NCBI RefSeq assembly: GCF_026625725.1
Contig: NZ_CP113060.1
Location: forward strand, 4,376,565 to 4,440,564
Length of the DNA stretch: 64,000 nt
Source of the DNA: Pseudomonas sp. SL4(2022)
GTDB taxonomy: Bacteria > Pseudomonadota > Gammaproteobacteria > Pseudomonadales > Pseudomonadaceae
Direction of reading: 5' to 3'
The translations under genes and the position numbers were made by a program. The notes below the pieces were generated by a model, which did no database searches, was not told the DNA's origin, and saw nothing but the letters and a program-made list of their open reading frames with translations. Below, in pieces: positions 1-8,878 of the stretch (position 1 is the stretch's first letter; each line of letters begins with the position of its first letter).

Positions 1-560
1 CGCGCCACGCAGTGCTCCACCGATTCGCTCGGCTCAACAAAACCCGCAAGCGTGCTGTACACCCCGGCCACGAAACGTGGCGAACGAGCCAGAAGAATTT
101 CATCGCCGCGGGTAACCAAGACGATCATGCTCGGCGACAGGCGCGGATAATGTTGCTGTTCGCAACCCGCACAGCGCATGGCCCGCTCACCAGGCACCTG
201 TTGCATCGCGGCACCGCAATGCCCACAGAAGCGGTGCTGCGCAGCCCAGGTGGAGGTTTGCGCGGCGTAACTGAGCAAACGGAAGGTGTCGCTATCATCG
301 CCCTGCAGCATGAATTGGCGCAGGCCTTGCCAGAGGAAACCCGGCATGTCATGTAACTGCTGCAGTTCAAGCAGATAGACAGCATCGCCCTTGAAATAAC
401 CCAGGCCATGCTCGGCGACCACCGATAAGTCCTGTTTTTTCAACCACTCGCGCGGAAACAATACGCCATTGCTGTCTGCCAGAAAGTGCTGCTGACAATG
501 TACCAGCGCCCAGCCGCCCGGCTGCTGACAATCAAGCACCTTGGGTTGCCAAGGGAGCAT
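1..560 (-). CDS. nudC: NADH pyrophosphatase NudC (3' end outside window)
   Basis: NudC is a Nudix hydrolase that cleaves NADH to NMNH and AMP and can remove NAD caps from RNA. The start is the ATG read leftward from 560. About 186 codons are visible and the gene runs off the left edge. A four-cysteine zinc ribbon is present (FCGHCGAAM, then CAGCEQQHYPR), followed by the conserved stretch PSMIVLV and the segment LAGFVEPSES that opens the Nudix fold. The catalytic Nudix box itself lies beyond the edge. Its neighbour at 563-2248 ends only 2 bp upstream of this start, so the two are probably co-transcribed leftward. Family assignment is firm; intactness cannot be judged. Confidence 0.9.
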   Translation of the reverse strand, partial: MLPWQPKVLDCQQPGGWALVHCQQHFLADSNGVLFPREWLKKQDLSVVAEHGLGYFKGDAVYLLELQQLHDMPGFLWQGLRQFMLQGDDSDTFRLLSYAAQTSTWAAQHRFCGHCGAAMQQVPGERAMRCAGCEQQHYPRLSPSMIVLVTRGDEILLARSPRFVAGVYSTLAGFVEPSESVEHCVA

Positions 561-562
561 GT

Positions 563-2248
563 TCAAACCTCCAACGACATGCCCAGCGCGCGCACGCTCT
601 CGGCTGCAAGATCAAGCACGCTCGGCTGAGTTTCCGGCCTCAGCACAGCGCCGCCCTCGAGGTAGTACTCAAGGCTGCTCAGGGCATCGGCCAGGGTTTC
701 CAACATCTGTTCGGCCGGCATTTGCTGGGCATCGAACATCTGCGTCTGGATGTAATCTGCACAGGCACCCACCAACCCTGCCGCACGCTCCTGCCCAAGG
801 AACCATAAGCCGCCACGCACAGCTTGAAGACTGAACGGTACATTGGACAGGTGCATGCGTTCGCCGCCTGACTCCAGGTATGCCGTGATTGCCCGCTTAG
901 CCAAAGCTAGGCCTGCCTGAGCTTCATCCACCACAACAATCCGCGCCTCGGTGAGTTGGTGCAGGGCAAAGGACTCTGCCTCATCACCCGGTTGCACCTG
1001 TGCAGGACGCGCATCACGATGCTCACCACGCTCCAGGCTGGCGACCATACCTTCGACATACAGCACGGCATCCGCCAGTCTGTGCAGCTCCTGGGCGTGC
1101 GGCGGGGACGCCTCACTCCAGCTGGCCACAGTTTGCAACTGCGCACCCAGCGCATTGCCCGCTGAGCTGAGCCCCACCATACCGAGGGTTTTGCTTAATT
1201 TGCCGAGCAGCGCATGCAAGCTAACAAGGCTTTCGCCTTGCAACGTGCCGCGCTCGATCAGGTCAAGCATATCCTTGACACTATTGAGCTCTTCGCGGAT
1301 AGCCGAACTCAGCGAGCGCATAACCGCCTGCCCCGGGCCGGCGAGACGCTGGTATTCCTCTTCCAACATGTGGTCGGTAAATGGCAGCGGCATCAGCCCG
1401 AATACGTCACTCAAGGTTGTCGCCAATGGACCGCGGGTATCGGCCAATGCCACCAGATACAGCAACTCTTTAAGCAGGTTACGCGGCGCTTCGTATTGGC
1501 CATTGATCAACAACTGCTTAAGTTCGCGATCAATCCGCGAGAACAGCTGCTTGCGCGACTTGCGTGGCAGCAGTTGTCCATCAACCTGCGCTTCAACTGC
1601 TGCGCAACCCACCCAACACAAACGACCGCGCGGCTCATTGGCGAACAGGCTGTCGAGGCGAGTCAATGCACGCCCCATCAGTTTGAGACTGGCCTGAGGA
1701 TTCTGCTCACGAAGGAAACCGAGCAGACCAACCTGATACATGTGACGCAGACGACGGCCTTCCCCTTCGCGCGCTGCGCCATCAATCGAGGCAGGCGCCG
1801 TGCGTGGCCGGGCATGGTCGAGACGCACGCTGAAAAAGAAGCTTTCCGGCAAGGCAGGTTGACCGCCCGCTTGACGTAGATCATTGATGGCCGGCAGCAG
1901 CAGTTCCGGCATTTCCTGACGATGTGCCTCGACGTTTTCCAGGTAGCGGCGCAATACGTGCAGCGCATTGCTCAGGGCAGACAACTGGACGTCGCGTTCC
2001 TCACCGGCACCGGCTGGGATATCGGTGGCTTGATCGAGTACTTCCTGCGCCAGCAGTTCGGCACCGGCCAGCTCGATCAGGTTCAGCGTGCCGCGCACTT
2101 GATGCAGGCTTTCCACCGCCTGCTGCAGCAGGCTGCCGTTGTTGCGATCGGCAATGAATTGCTCAAGGCTCGACTCGGCCTCTTCCATGGTGGTGAACAG
2201 TTCATCGCGCACCAGATTAAGCGACGTGGCTCCGGAAACCATGGGCAA
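563..2248 (-). CDS. Hpt-like phosphotransfer scaffold protein (ChpA N-terminus-like)
   Basis: This 561-aa soluble protein resembles the N-terminal scaffold of the pilus chemosensory kinase ChpA. The first ~80 residues form an Hpt-like helical bundle with a candidate phospho-accepting histidine in SLHQVRGTL, followed by ELAGAELLAQE. A second Hpt-like helical segment lies near residues 440-540 (RAITAYLESGG then VRGGLWFLGQERAAGL), without an obvious matching histidine. No kinase (HATPase), CheW-like or receiver domain follows, so it is not a complete CheA. It sits 2 bp upstream of nudC. A role as a phosphorelay partner or scaffold is inferred; the phosphorylation site is not proven. Confidence 0.6.
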   Translation of the reverse strand: MPMVSGATSLNLVRDELFTTMEEAESSLEQFIADRNNGSLLQQAVESLHQVRGTLNLIELAGAELLAQEVLDQATDIPAGAGEERDVQLSALSNALHVLRRYLENVEAHRQEMPELLLPAINDLRQAGGQPALPESFFFSVRLDHARPRTAPASIDGAAREGEGRRLRHMYQVGLLGFLREQNPQASLKLMGRALTRLDSLFANEPRGRLCWVGCAAVEAQVDGQLLPRKSRKQLFSRIDRELKQLLINGQYEAPRNLLKELLYLVALADTRGPLATTLSDVFGLMPLPFTDHMLEEEYQRLAGPGQAVMRSLSSAIREELNSVKDMLDLIERGTLQGESLVSLHALLGKLSKTLGMVGLSSAGNALGAQLQTVASWSEASPPHAQELHRLADAVLYVEGMVASLERGEHRDARPAQVQPGDEAESFALHQLTEARIVVVDEAQAGLALAKRAITAYLESGGERMHLSNVPFSLQAVRGGLWFLGQERAAGLVGACADYIQTQMFDAQQMPAEQMLETLADALSSLEYYLEGGAVLRPETQPSVLDLAAESVRALGMSLEV

Positions 2249-2292
2249 TTACGCCTCCCGCGCCTGAATGAAAAATAACTGTAAGGGCCGCA

Positions 2293-3114
2293 TCAATCAG
2301 CGAACTCCGGTTTCTGCTTGCTCATGTGCGCCGTCATGGCCACACGCAGGTCGGCCGACTGCAGCATGGCCGCGTTCCAAGTGGCGATGTATTCGAGGCC
2401 ATCGTCGACACGGTGGTCGCGCATGTAGCGAATCATTTCCTTGGTACCACGGATGGCCACTGGCGACTTGCTGGCGATCTCGCGGGCAATGCCCATCACA
2501 CCATCAAGCAAAGCATCAGCGTCAGCATAAGTACGGTTGACCAGGCCGATGCTGCGCGCCTCCTCACCGTTGATGGTGCGCCCGGTAAAGGCCAGTTCGC
2601 GCATCATGCCGTCGCCGATGATGCGTGGCAGGCGCTGTAACGTACCAACGTCGGCGGCCATACCGATGTCGATTTCCTTGATCGAAAACTGCGCATCAAC
2701 CGTCGAATAGCGCATGTCGCAGGCCGATACCAGGTCAATGGCGCCGCCCAGGCAGTAACCCTGAATAGCCGCCAGGACTGGTTTGCGGCAGTTGTCCACG
2801 GCATTGAATGAGGCCTGCAGTTCGAGAATCTTGCGCCGCAGTTTTTCGGCATTACGGCCGACATCCGGGCCCAACTGACTACCGACCGAGGCCAGCATCA
2901 TCAGGTCGATGCCTGAGGAGAAGTGTTTACCGGCACCGGAGATCACCACCGCACGCACTTCATCGGTGTCATCGATCCAGCGGAAAATCTCGATGATCTC
3001 GCGCCAGAAGTCCGCGTTCATCGCATTGACCTTTTCCGGGCGATTGATCACCACATGGGCGACCTTATCTGCCAACACGACATTAAAGGCTTTGTAGTCG
3101 GACACGGCAGTCAT
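2293..3114 (-). CDS. Delta3,5-delta2,4-dienoyl-CoA isomerase (crotonase family)
   Basis: A 273-aa crotonase-fold protein. The oxyanion-hole segments are HFSSGIDL and GYCLGGAIDL. The stretch KEIDIGMAADVGTLQRLP matches the signature of the ECH1-type dienoyl-CoA isomerases, including the acidic residues (the Glu of KEID and the Asp of AADVG) that shift double bonds in that family; ordinary enoyl-CoA hydratases lack this pattern. The expected role is isomerising 3,5-dienoyl-CoA intermediates during beta-oxidation of unsaturated fatty acids. It lies 45 bp from the Hpt-like gene on the same strand. Generic enoyl-CoA hydratase is the likely database name; the isomerase call is inferred from the motif. 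Confidence 0.8.
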   Translation of the reverse strand: MTAVSDYKAFNVVLADKVAHVVINRPEKVNAMNADFWREIIEIFRWIDDTDEVRAVVISGAGKHFSSGIDLMMLASVGSQLGPDVGRNAEKLRRKILELQASFNAVDNCRKPVLAAIQGYCLGGAIDLVSACDMRYSTVDAQFSIKEIDIGMAADVGTLQRLPRIIGDGMMRELAFTGRTINGEEARSIGLVNRTYADADALLDGVMGIAREIASKSPVAIRGTKEMIRYMRDHRVDDGLEYIATWNAAMLQSADLRVAMTAHMSKQKPEFAD

Positions 3115-3297
3115 CCTCAGCAGGGGCGCAAGCGCAAGATGGAAATTTTCTTATGGTAAAAATCGAGCAACTATAACAACCAACCGACAAATGTCGATGC
3201 TGGCCACTGTGACGCAGGGCACGTCATTAAAGTTAAGCTCAATTTTTACCTATCGGCGATAAGCGCTTGATCTACAGAGGTAAGCCGCACAGCACAA

Positions 3298-3326
3298 CCA
3301 GCCTGCCGCTTAACGCGGCAGGCTGG
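3298..3326 (-). terminator. Hairpin downstream of ldcA
   Basis: A perfect 12-bp stem (CCAGCCTGCCGC with its complement) and a 5-nt loop begin 8 bp after the ldcA stop. Read leftward it is followed by a short, impure T stretch (TTGTGCTG), so it is a plausible rather than ideal intrinsic terminator. Confidence 0.6.
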
Positions 3327-3333
3327 TCAAGTG

Positions 3334-5592
3334 TCAGGCCTTAATGCAGTCGACGGTATAAGCCCCATCCTCACGCTGCAGACCGTGCACATCGGCATCG
3401 AAACCGGGGAAGCTGCGGTCGAACGTACGGGCAAACGCCAGGTAATCGATGATCGAACGGGTCTGCGCGGTAAACCGCTCACCGGGCATGATGAGCGGGA
3501 TTCCTGGCGGATAAGGCACCAGCATCACCGCAGCAATGCGCCCCTCCAACTGCTCGATTGGCACCGCCTCGACTTCACCACGCACCAGTTGGTTATAAGC
3601 ATCGGCGGGCTTGATCGCCACCTCTGGCAGCACCGTGTACATGCGTTTGAGGGCCTTGGCAGTGGCGTTTTCGCGGTAGCAGGCATGCAGTGCATCGCAC
3701 AGATCACGCAGGCCCATGTCCTGATAGAAGGTCTTGCCGGCCTGAGCAATCGACGGCAGCACATCACTCAACGGCAAGTTGGCGTCATAGCTGCGTTTGA
3801 ACTCCAGCAATTCGGTCAGCAGCGTGCTCCACTTGCCCTTGGTAATACCCATAGAGAACAGCACCAGGAAGGAGTACAGCCCGGTCTTCTCTACCACCAG
3901 GCCGCGCTCCCAGAGGAACTTGCTGACCACCGCCGCCGGTATGCCACGCGCATCCAGCTTGCCGTCTGCAGTTAAGCCCGGCGTCACCAGGGTCACCTTG
4001 ATCGGGTCGAGCAGCACATAGTCTTCGGCCACCTCACCAAAACCGTGCCAGTCGGCTTGCGGTTGCAGCAGCCAATCCTGGGTGGCCACATCATCGGTGC
4101 CTTCGGCCTTGGCCGGCTGCCAGATGCTGAACCACCAGTCATCGGCACTGAGGTTTTGCCGCAGATTGGCCAGGGCACGGCGGAAACTCAGGGCTTCATC
4201 AAAGGTTTCCTGAATCAGTGAGCGCCCGGCCGGGCCTTCCATCATCGCCGAGGCCACATCCAGTGAAGCGATGATGCCGTACTGCGGTGAGGTGGAGATG
4301 TGCATCATGAAGGCTTCGTTAAAGCGATCCCGATCCAGCTGACGCTTGCCACCGTCCTGCACATGGATCATCGAAGCCTGACTGAACGCGGCCAACAGCT
4401 TGTGAGTGGAATGGGTGGTGAACACCAGTGGCGTGTCTTCGCTGCGCGCGGTGCCCATGCCGTAACGCCCGCGGTAAAACTCATGAAATGCCGCATAGGC
4501 GTACCAGGCCTCATCGAAATGCAGCACCTCGACGCTGTTGCCCAAGGTCTGTTTGATCAGCTCGGCGTTGTAACAGAGGCCGTCGTAGGTCGAATTGGTC
4601 ACCACCACCAGCTTGACCATCGCGCCACTGCTACTTGGCACACGGCCGCGCGCCAGCGGGCTGGCATCGATCTTCGCCTGAATCGACTCACGACTGAATT
4701 CGCTCAGCGGAATCGGACCAATGATGCCCAGCTCGTTACGCTCCGGGCACAGATAGAGCGGAATCGCCCCAGTCATGATGATCGAATGCAGGATCGACTT
4801 GTGGCAGTTGCGATCCACCAGCACCAGGTCGTCGCGGCCGACCATGGAGTGCCAGACAATCTTGTTCGCCGTCGAGGTGCCGTTGATCACGAAGTAGGTG
4901 TGATCGGCACCGAAATTGCGCGCCGCGCGAGCTTCGGCCTCAGCAAGCGGGCCCGTGTGATCGAGCAGCGAACCCAGTTCCGGCACCGATACCGAGAGAT
5001 CAGAACGCAGGGTGTTCTCGCCGAAAAACTGGTGAAACGCCTGCCCCACCGGGCTTTTGCGATAAGCCACACCGCCACCATGGCCGGGCGTGTGCCAGGA
5101 ATAGTTGGACTGCGCAGTGTGCTGCACCAGCGCCTTGAAGAACGGCGGCAACAGGCAATCCAGGTAATTGCGCGCGGCGCGAGCCACTTGGCGGGCCAGA
5201 AATGGCACGGTGTCTTCGAACAGATAGAGAATGCCGCGCAGCTGATTGAGATCGACCATGGCCTCGGCCGGCGCGTTTTCGATGGTTACCTGCTCGCCCA
5301 AGGCAAAAATCGGCAGTTGTGGCGCACGGCGGCGAGCGATGCGAATCAGCTCGACCATGTCCTGCAACAGGGTCTTGTTCTCCCCTGCACCTTCGGCGGC
5401 GACCAGAATGCAGGCCAAACCATGGTGCGTGGAGGCCACGATGCGCCCCTCGGCGGAGCTGGCGGTAGAAAGGATACTGAAACCGTCCTGCTCCAGTTCT
5501 TGGGCGATGGCGCGTACCCGGTCACCGGCCACGGTATCGGCCTTGATGTCGCGGTGCACGATCAGGACGGGGAACTTGAGGTCTTTATACAT
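3334..5592 (-). CDS. ldcA: Lysine decarboxylase (PLP-dependent, arginine/lysine/ornithine type)
   Basis: A 752-aa fold-III-type inducible amino-acid decarboxylase. It has an N-terminal receiver-like wing domain (about residues 1-130), the PLP core with the Schiff-base lysine in TTHSTHKLL, the substrate-side motifs NGTSTANK and DEAWYAYAAFHEFY, and the C-terminal domain. Length and position match P. aeruginosa LdcA (PA1818), which makes cadaverine from lysine and links arginine to lysine catabolism. It is transcribed alone leftward with a hairpin after the stop. The regulator reported in P. aeruginosa is ArgR; I did not find a clear operator here. Arginine or ornithine decarboxylase is possible, but synteny favours lysine. 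Confidence 0.88.
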   Translation of the reverse strand: MYKDLKFPVLIVHRDIKADTVAGDRVRAIAQELEQDGFSILSTASSAEGRIVASTHHGLACILVAAEGAGENKTLLQDMVELIRIARRRAPQLPIFALGEQVTIENAPAEAMVDLNQLRGILYLFEDTVPFLARQVARAARNYLDCLLPPFFKALVQHTAQSNYSWHTPGHGGGVAYRKSPVGQAFHQFFGENTLRSDLSVSVPELGSLLDHTGPLAEAEARAARNFGADHTYFVINGTSTANKIVWHSMVGRDDLVLVDRNCHKSILHSIIMTGAIPLYLCPERNELGIIGPIPLSEFSRESIQAKIDASPLARGRVPSSSGAMVKLVVVTNSTYDGLCYNAELIKQTLGNSVEVLHFDEAWYAYAAFHEFYRGRYGMGTARSEDTPLVFTTHSTHKLLAAFSQASMIHVQDGGKRQLDRDRFNEAFMMHISTSPQYGIIASLDVASAMMEGPAGRSLIQETFDEALSFRRALANLRQNLSADDWWFSIWQPAKAEGTDDVATQDWLLQPQADWHGFGEVAEDYVLLDPIKVTLVTPGLTADGKLDARGIPAAVVSKFLWERGLVVEKTGLYSFLVLFSMGITKGKWSTLLTELLEFKRSYDANLPLSDVLPSIAQAGKTFYQDMGLRDLCDALHACYRENATAKALKRMYTVLPEVAIKPADAYNQLVRGEVEAVPIEQLEGRIAAVMLVPYPPGIPLIMPGERFTAQTRSIIDYLAFARTFDRSFPGFDADVHGLQREDGAYTVDCIKA

Positions 5593-5765
5593 TGTGGCGT
5601 CCCTGAGTGTGACAGGCTGAGCCTGCCTATCTCATCAGGGTAGAGGCTGGCTCCGCCAGGCGGAACCCCCTCTGCGTGACGCTGTACGAAAAGGTCGCGA
5701 GTGGATAACTCAACACTCGCTAGAGCCGTTCACCTACAGGCTAACGGCAACCGCCTGGCGGCCGA

Positions 5766-6509
5766 TCAGGCCTCCACCTTGGGCTGCTCAAGCTGAACCC
5801 AGAGTGGCGGAGCACCGGCCGACTTCTCGATGATTGCCAAACGCGCCAAATGGGCATTCAACTCGTCGTCACTGGCGCGGATCACCCGTGTGCGAGGCCG
5901 CTCAGCCGACAACCGACGAATTGCACTGGGCTGCTGACGGCCATTGCTGTCACCTTCCGAGCCGTCACCAGCGAGGGACAAGTTGGTCTGTCCGCCGGTC
6001 ATGGTCAGGTAGACGTCAGCGAGAATCTCGGCGTCGAGCAAGGCCCCGTGCAGATCACGACCAGAGTTGTCGACACCATAGCGTTTGCACAGGGCGTCGA
6101 GGTTGTTGCGCTGCCCCGGATGGCGCTCGCGGGCCATCATCAGGGTGTCGAGGATCGAGCAGTGCTCACTGATATCAGCGCGGTCGTCCTGCTTGACCAA
6201 GGCAAATTCGTTGTTGATAAAGCCAACGTCGAACGCCGCGTTGTGGATGATCAGCTGCGCGCCCTTGATGAACTCGAAGAACTCATCGGCGACGTCCTTG
6301 AAGCGCGGCTTGTCTTTGACAAAGTCGTTGGTGATGCCGTGCACCGCAATCGCGCCTTCGTCGATTTCGCGATCAGGCTGTAGGTAAACGTGAAAGTGCC
6401 GCCCGGTCAGACGCCGGCCGATCAGTTCAACACAGCCGATTTCGATAATCCGATGGCCATCAGCCACCGGCATACCCGTGGTTTCTGTATCGAGCACCAC
6501 ACTACGCAT
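5766..6509 (-). CDS. dnaQ: DNA polymerase III epsilon subunit (3'-5' proofreading exonuclease)
   Basis: A 247-aa DnaQ. The three exonuclease motifs are LDTETTG near residue 7 (two metal-binding acids), HNAAFDVGFINNEF (motif II) and HGALLDAEILADVYL (motif III, the DEDDh histidine and aspartate). The C-terminal tail beyond about residue 180 is the flexible part that in E. coli contacts the alpha polymerase. The start codon overlaps the end of rnhA by 8 bp on the same strand, an arrangement that supports translational coupling of rnhA and dnaQ. Confidence 0.95.
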   Translation of the reverse strand: MRSVVLDTETTGMPVADGHRIIEIGCVELIGRRLTGRHFHVYLQPDREIDEGAIAVHGITNDFVKDKPRFKDVADEFFEFIKGAQLIIHNAAFDVGFINNEFALVKQDDRADISEHCSILDTLMMARERHPGQRNNLDALCKRYGVDNSGRDLHGALLDAEILADVYLTMTGGQTNLSLAGDGSEGDSNGRQQPSAIRRLSAERPRTRVIRASDDELNAHLARLAIIEKSAGAPPLWVQLEQPKVEA

Positions 6510-6954
6510 GCTTCAACCCTCTTACTTCATCAACACCGCGGTTGGCCAACTGGTCAGCGCGCTCGTTACCTGGATGGCCGGTATGGCCGCGTACCCACTG
6601 CCACGTCACTTGATGACGATTGACCTGCTCATCCAGCGCCTGCCAAAGATCGGCATTCTTTACCGGCTCCTTGGCGGCGGTCTTCCAGCCGCGTTTCTTC
6701 CAGTTCGGCATCCACTCCTGAATGCCCTTCATCACATACTGTGAGTCGGTAACCAGGCGCACCGAACAGGGCCGCGTCAGTGCGATCAAGGCGCAGATTG
6801 CCGCCATGAGCTCCATGCGGTTATTGGTGGTATTGGGATCACCGCCCCACAGTTCCTTCTCCACACCCTTGCAAATCAGTAACGCTCCCCAGCCACCCAC
6901 GCCAGGATTACCTTTGCAGGCGCCGTCGGTGTAGATCTCGACCTGTTCACTCAT
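6502..6954 (-). CDS. rnhA: Ribonuclease HI (chromosomal)
   Basis: A 150-aa RNase HI that degrades the RNA strand of RNA-DNA hybrids (R-loops, Okazaki primers). The four catalytic acids are at canonical spacing: D10 (YTDGACKGNPG), E48 (RMELMAAI), D70 (VTDSQYVMKG) and D134 (GNERADQLA). The basic handle loop (NWKKRGWKT) is present. The gene overlaps dnaQ by 8 bp. This is the housekeeping copy; two further RNase H genes lie in the element at 43550 and 57998. Confidence 0.96.
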   Translation of the reverse strand: MSEQVEIYTDGACKGNPGVGGWGALLICKGVEKELWGGDPNTTNNRMELMAAICALIALTRPCSVRLVTDSQYVMKGIQEWMPNWKKRGWKTAAKEPVKNADLWQALDEQVNRHQVTWQWVRGHTGHPGNERADQLANRGVDEVRGLKHA

Positions 6955-7007
6955 CTATCTGCAATCTCTCGCTCAATTAGTCCGGCCGGTTCTACTGCCT
7001 ATGCCAG

Positions 7008-7769
7008 CTACTTCTGCGGTGTTTCACGCCGGCTGACCTTGGCCACCGGCATCGGCAACAGCTTGCCCACCGATTGCCGGCTGGGTTGGCGCAACGGTCG
7101 CAGCCCCACCACCAGCTTGCGGGCCACCAGCACGTAAAAACCGCCACCAGGTGGCTGCCAGGCCGCCCCAATGCGCTCCAGCGCAACCAGGCGTGCTTGC
7201 CAGGCCGGCGCAGAAAGCGGCGGACGATAGCACCCGAAGCGGCGTTTCTCCAGCGCGAAGCCCAGCAGGTGCAACCAGTCGCTGACCCGACTAGGCGCAA
7301 TACATCGGGCCAGACGGAACGCGTCGCGAGAAAAAAGATGGCGTACACCCCAGCTACTCATCGGGTTTATCCCGACGATCAGCAGATGACCGCCTGGCCG
7401 CACGCTACGCGCTGCCTCACGAAGCAGGCCATGGGGCGACAGGCTGAAATCCAGACCATGCTGCACCACCACCACATCCGCAGCATGCTCGGTGAGCGGC
7501 CAGGATTGTTCCTCACAGACAATCTCCACCCCCTTGAATGGCGCGCCCAGGCGCACGCTGCGCTGAATTTGCCGAGCATTCGGCGGCGTGTCTGCAGCAG
7601 GGCCGTAATGCACCAGGTACCCGCCAAAAAAACGCGCCAGCTCTTCCTCCAGCAACTGCCGCTCCTGCTCTAACAACAACTGCCCGAGCGGGCCGCTCAG
7701 CCAGGTGCGCGCGGAACCAATCAGGTCGAGCCATTCACGGTCTGCATGGGCAAAAGGGTGATCGGACAT
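7008..7769 (-). CDS. Class I SAM-dependent methyltransferase
   Basis: A 253-aa methyltransferase-fold protein. The visible core is the segment VVVQHGLDFSLSPHGLLREAARSVRPGGHLLIVGINP, typical of motifs IV-VI in this superfamily. The glycine-rich SAM loop is divergent (around YLVHYGPAAD). It lies upstream of rnhA-dnaQ on the same strand and diverges from gloB. The same rnhA-methyltransferase-gloB order occurs in other pseudomonads. The substrate is unknown; this is not a methyltransferase I can name. Confidence 0.75.
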   Translation of the reverse strand: MSDHPFAHADREWLDLIGSARTWLSGPLGQLLLEQERQLLEEELARFFGGYLVHYGPAADTPPNARQIQRSVRLGAPFKGVEIVCEEQSWPLTEHAADVVVVQHGLDFSLSPHGLLREAARSVRPGGHLLIVGINPMSSWGVRHLFSRDAFRLARCIAPSRVSDWLHLLGFALEKRRFGCYRPPLSAPAWQARLVALERIGAAWQPPGGGFYVLVARKLVVGLRPLRQPSRQSVGKLLPMPVAKVSRRETPQK

Positions 7770-7820
7770 AAGGGGCTACTCCCGTAATATTCACGACCGA
7801 GCGGGGACTTAGAACCTACT

Positions 7821-7941
7821 CACGATCTCGCGAGCTAGAGCCATGCAAGGCATAAAGAGGCGAGGAAGCGGAGTGTACTTTTGTACATGAGCATTCCGAG
7901 CCTGTTTTTAACGCAGCAGGGCCGACCCGCAGCAGATCGTG
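7821..7941. repeat. MITE-like palindromic intergenic repeat
   Basis: A 121-bp non-coding segment bounded by 8-bp inverted termini, CACGATCT on the left and AGATCGTG on the right. Inside is a small hairpin (GTACTTTTGTAC) within a GC-rich context. It resembles a short intergenic repeat I associate with Pseudomonas genomes, but only this copy is in the window, so repetitiveness is from memory. It lies between the methyltransferase and gloB and may contribute to the gloB leader. Confidence 0.4.
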
Positions 7942-8006
7942 CGGCGTAGCCAGCACCGCCATTGCGCCCTAAGATGCACCTTTGTGTTCTGCTTAGCGAC
8001 CCGCTG

Positions 8007-8780
8007 ATGATAAAAATCGACGCCCTGCCTGCATTCTCCGACAACTATATATGGCTGCTGCAAGACCAGAAGCAGCGTCGCTGCGCGGTGGTTGACCCGG
8101 GTGACGCTGCGCCAGTCGAAGCCTGGCTGGCGGCCAATCCCGGCTGGCAGTTGAGCGACATTCTGATCACCCACCATCATTTCGACCACGTCGGCGGTAT
8201 TGAACGGCTAAAGGCGGCAACCGGTGCCCGGGTATTGTGTCCGGCCAATGAGAAGATTCAAGGGCGTGACCTGGGGTTGTACGACAGCGACCAGGTTGAC
8301 GTGCTGGGCCAGCGATTCGATATATATGAAGTGCCGGGGCACACACTCGGACATATCGCCTATATCCAGCCCGAGCAGCACTGGCTGTTCTGTGGCGACA
8401 CGCTGTTTGCTGGCGGCTGTGGTCGCCTGTTCGAAGGCAGCCCCGAGCAGATGCACACCTCGCTCAGCCGCCTGGCCGCCCTCCCCGGACAGACACAGGT
8501 GTATTGCACCCATGAATACACCCTGAGCAACCTGCGCTTTGCAGCGGCTGTTGAACCGGATAATCCGCAAGTCCAGCAGCGTCTGGCGCAAGTCGGCCAA
8601 TGGCGCGAGGACGGACAAATCAGCCTGCCATCATCCATTGCACTCGAACGTGCGACCAATCCATTTTTGCGCTGCCACGAACCGGCTGTCATCACCATAG
8701 CGGCCCAACGAGAAGCGGCGGCAAACCTGACGCCGACACAGGTGTTCGCCGCCTTAAGGGCCTGGAAGGATCATTTCTAA
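8007..8780 (+). CDS. gloB: Hydroxyacylglutathione hydrolase (glyoxalase II)
   Basis: A 257-aa metallo-beta-lactamase-fold enzyme that hydrolyses S-lactoylglutathione to lactate and glutathione, the second step of methylglyoxal detoxification. The dinuclear metal motif is THHHFDHVGG. Further metal ligands are in GHTLGHI, FCGDTLFAGGCGR and CTHEYTLSN, and the C-terminal segment RATNPFLR completes the substrate site. The ATG at 8007 (MIKIDALPAFSDNY) is preferred over a longer frame from 7962, because family homology begins exactly there. Confidence 0.94.
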   Translation: MIKIDALPAFSDNYIWLLQDQKQRRCAVVDPGDAAPVEAWLAANPGWQLSDILITHHHFDHVGGIERLKAATGARVLCPANEKIQGRDLGLYDSDQVDVLGQRFDIYEVPGHTLGHIAYIQPEQHWLFCGDTLFAGGCGRLFEGSPEQMHTSLSRLAALPGQTQVYCTHEYTLSNLRFAAAVEPDNPQVQQRLAQVGQWREDGQISLPSSIALERATNPFLRCHEPAVITIAAQREAAANLTPTQVFAALRAWKDHF

Positions 8781-8878
8781 ACCTCGACAGCCCCACAAAA
8801 GACTGGTTAAAACTTGACCAAGCGCAGGCTGCTTCCTAGAATCCCCCGAACTTTTTGCCGGGATATACACCGCCGCCA

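Noticed and set aside
951..1879. Rightward frames opposite the Hpt-like gene
   Set aside because: Arginine/serine-rich translations with no domain, on the complement of a gene with clear coding character.
4300..5643. 447-codon rightward open frame opposite ldcA
   Set aside because: It lies entirely antisense to a complete, well-conserved lysine decarboxylase and has no recognisable motif; an artefact of GC-rich codon use.
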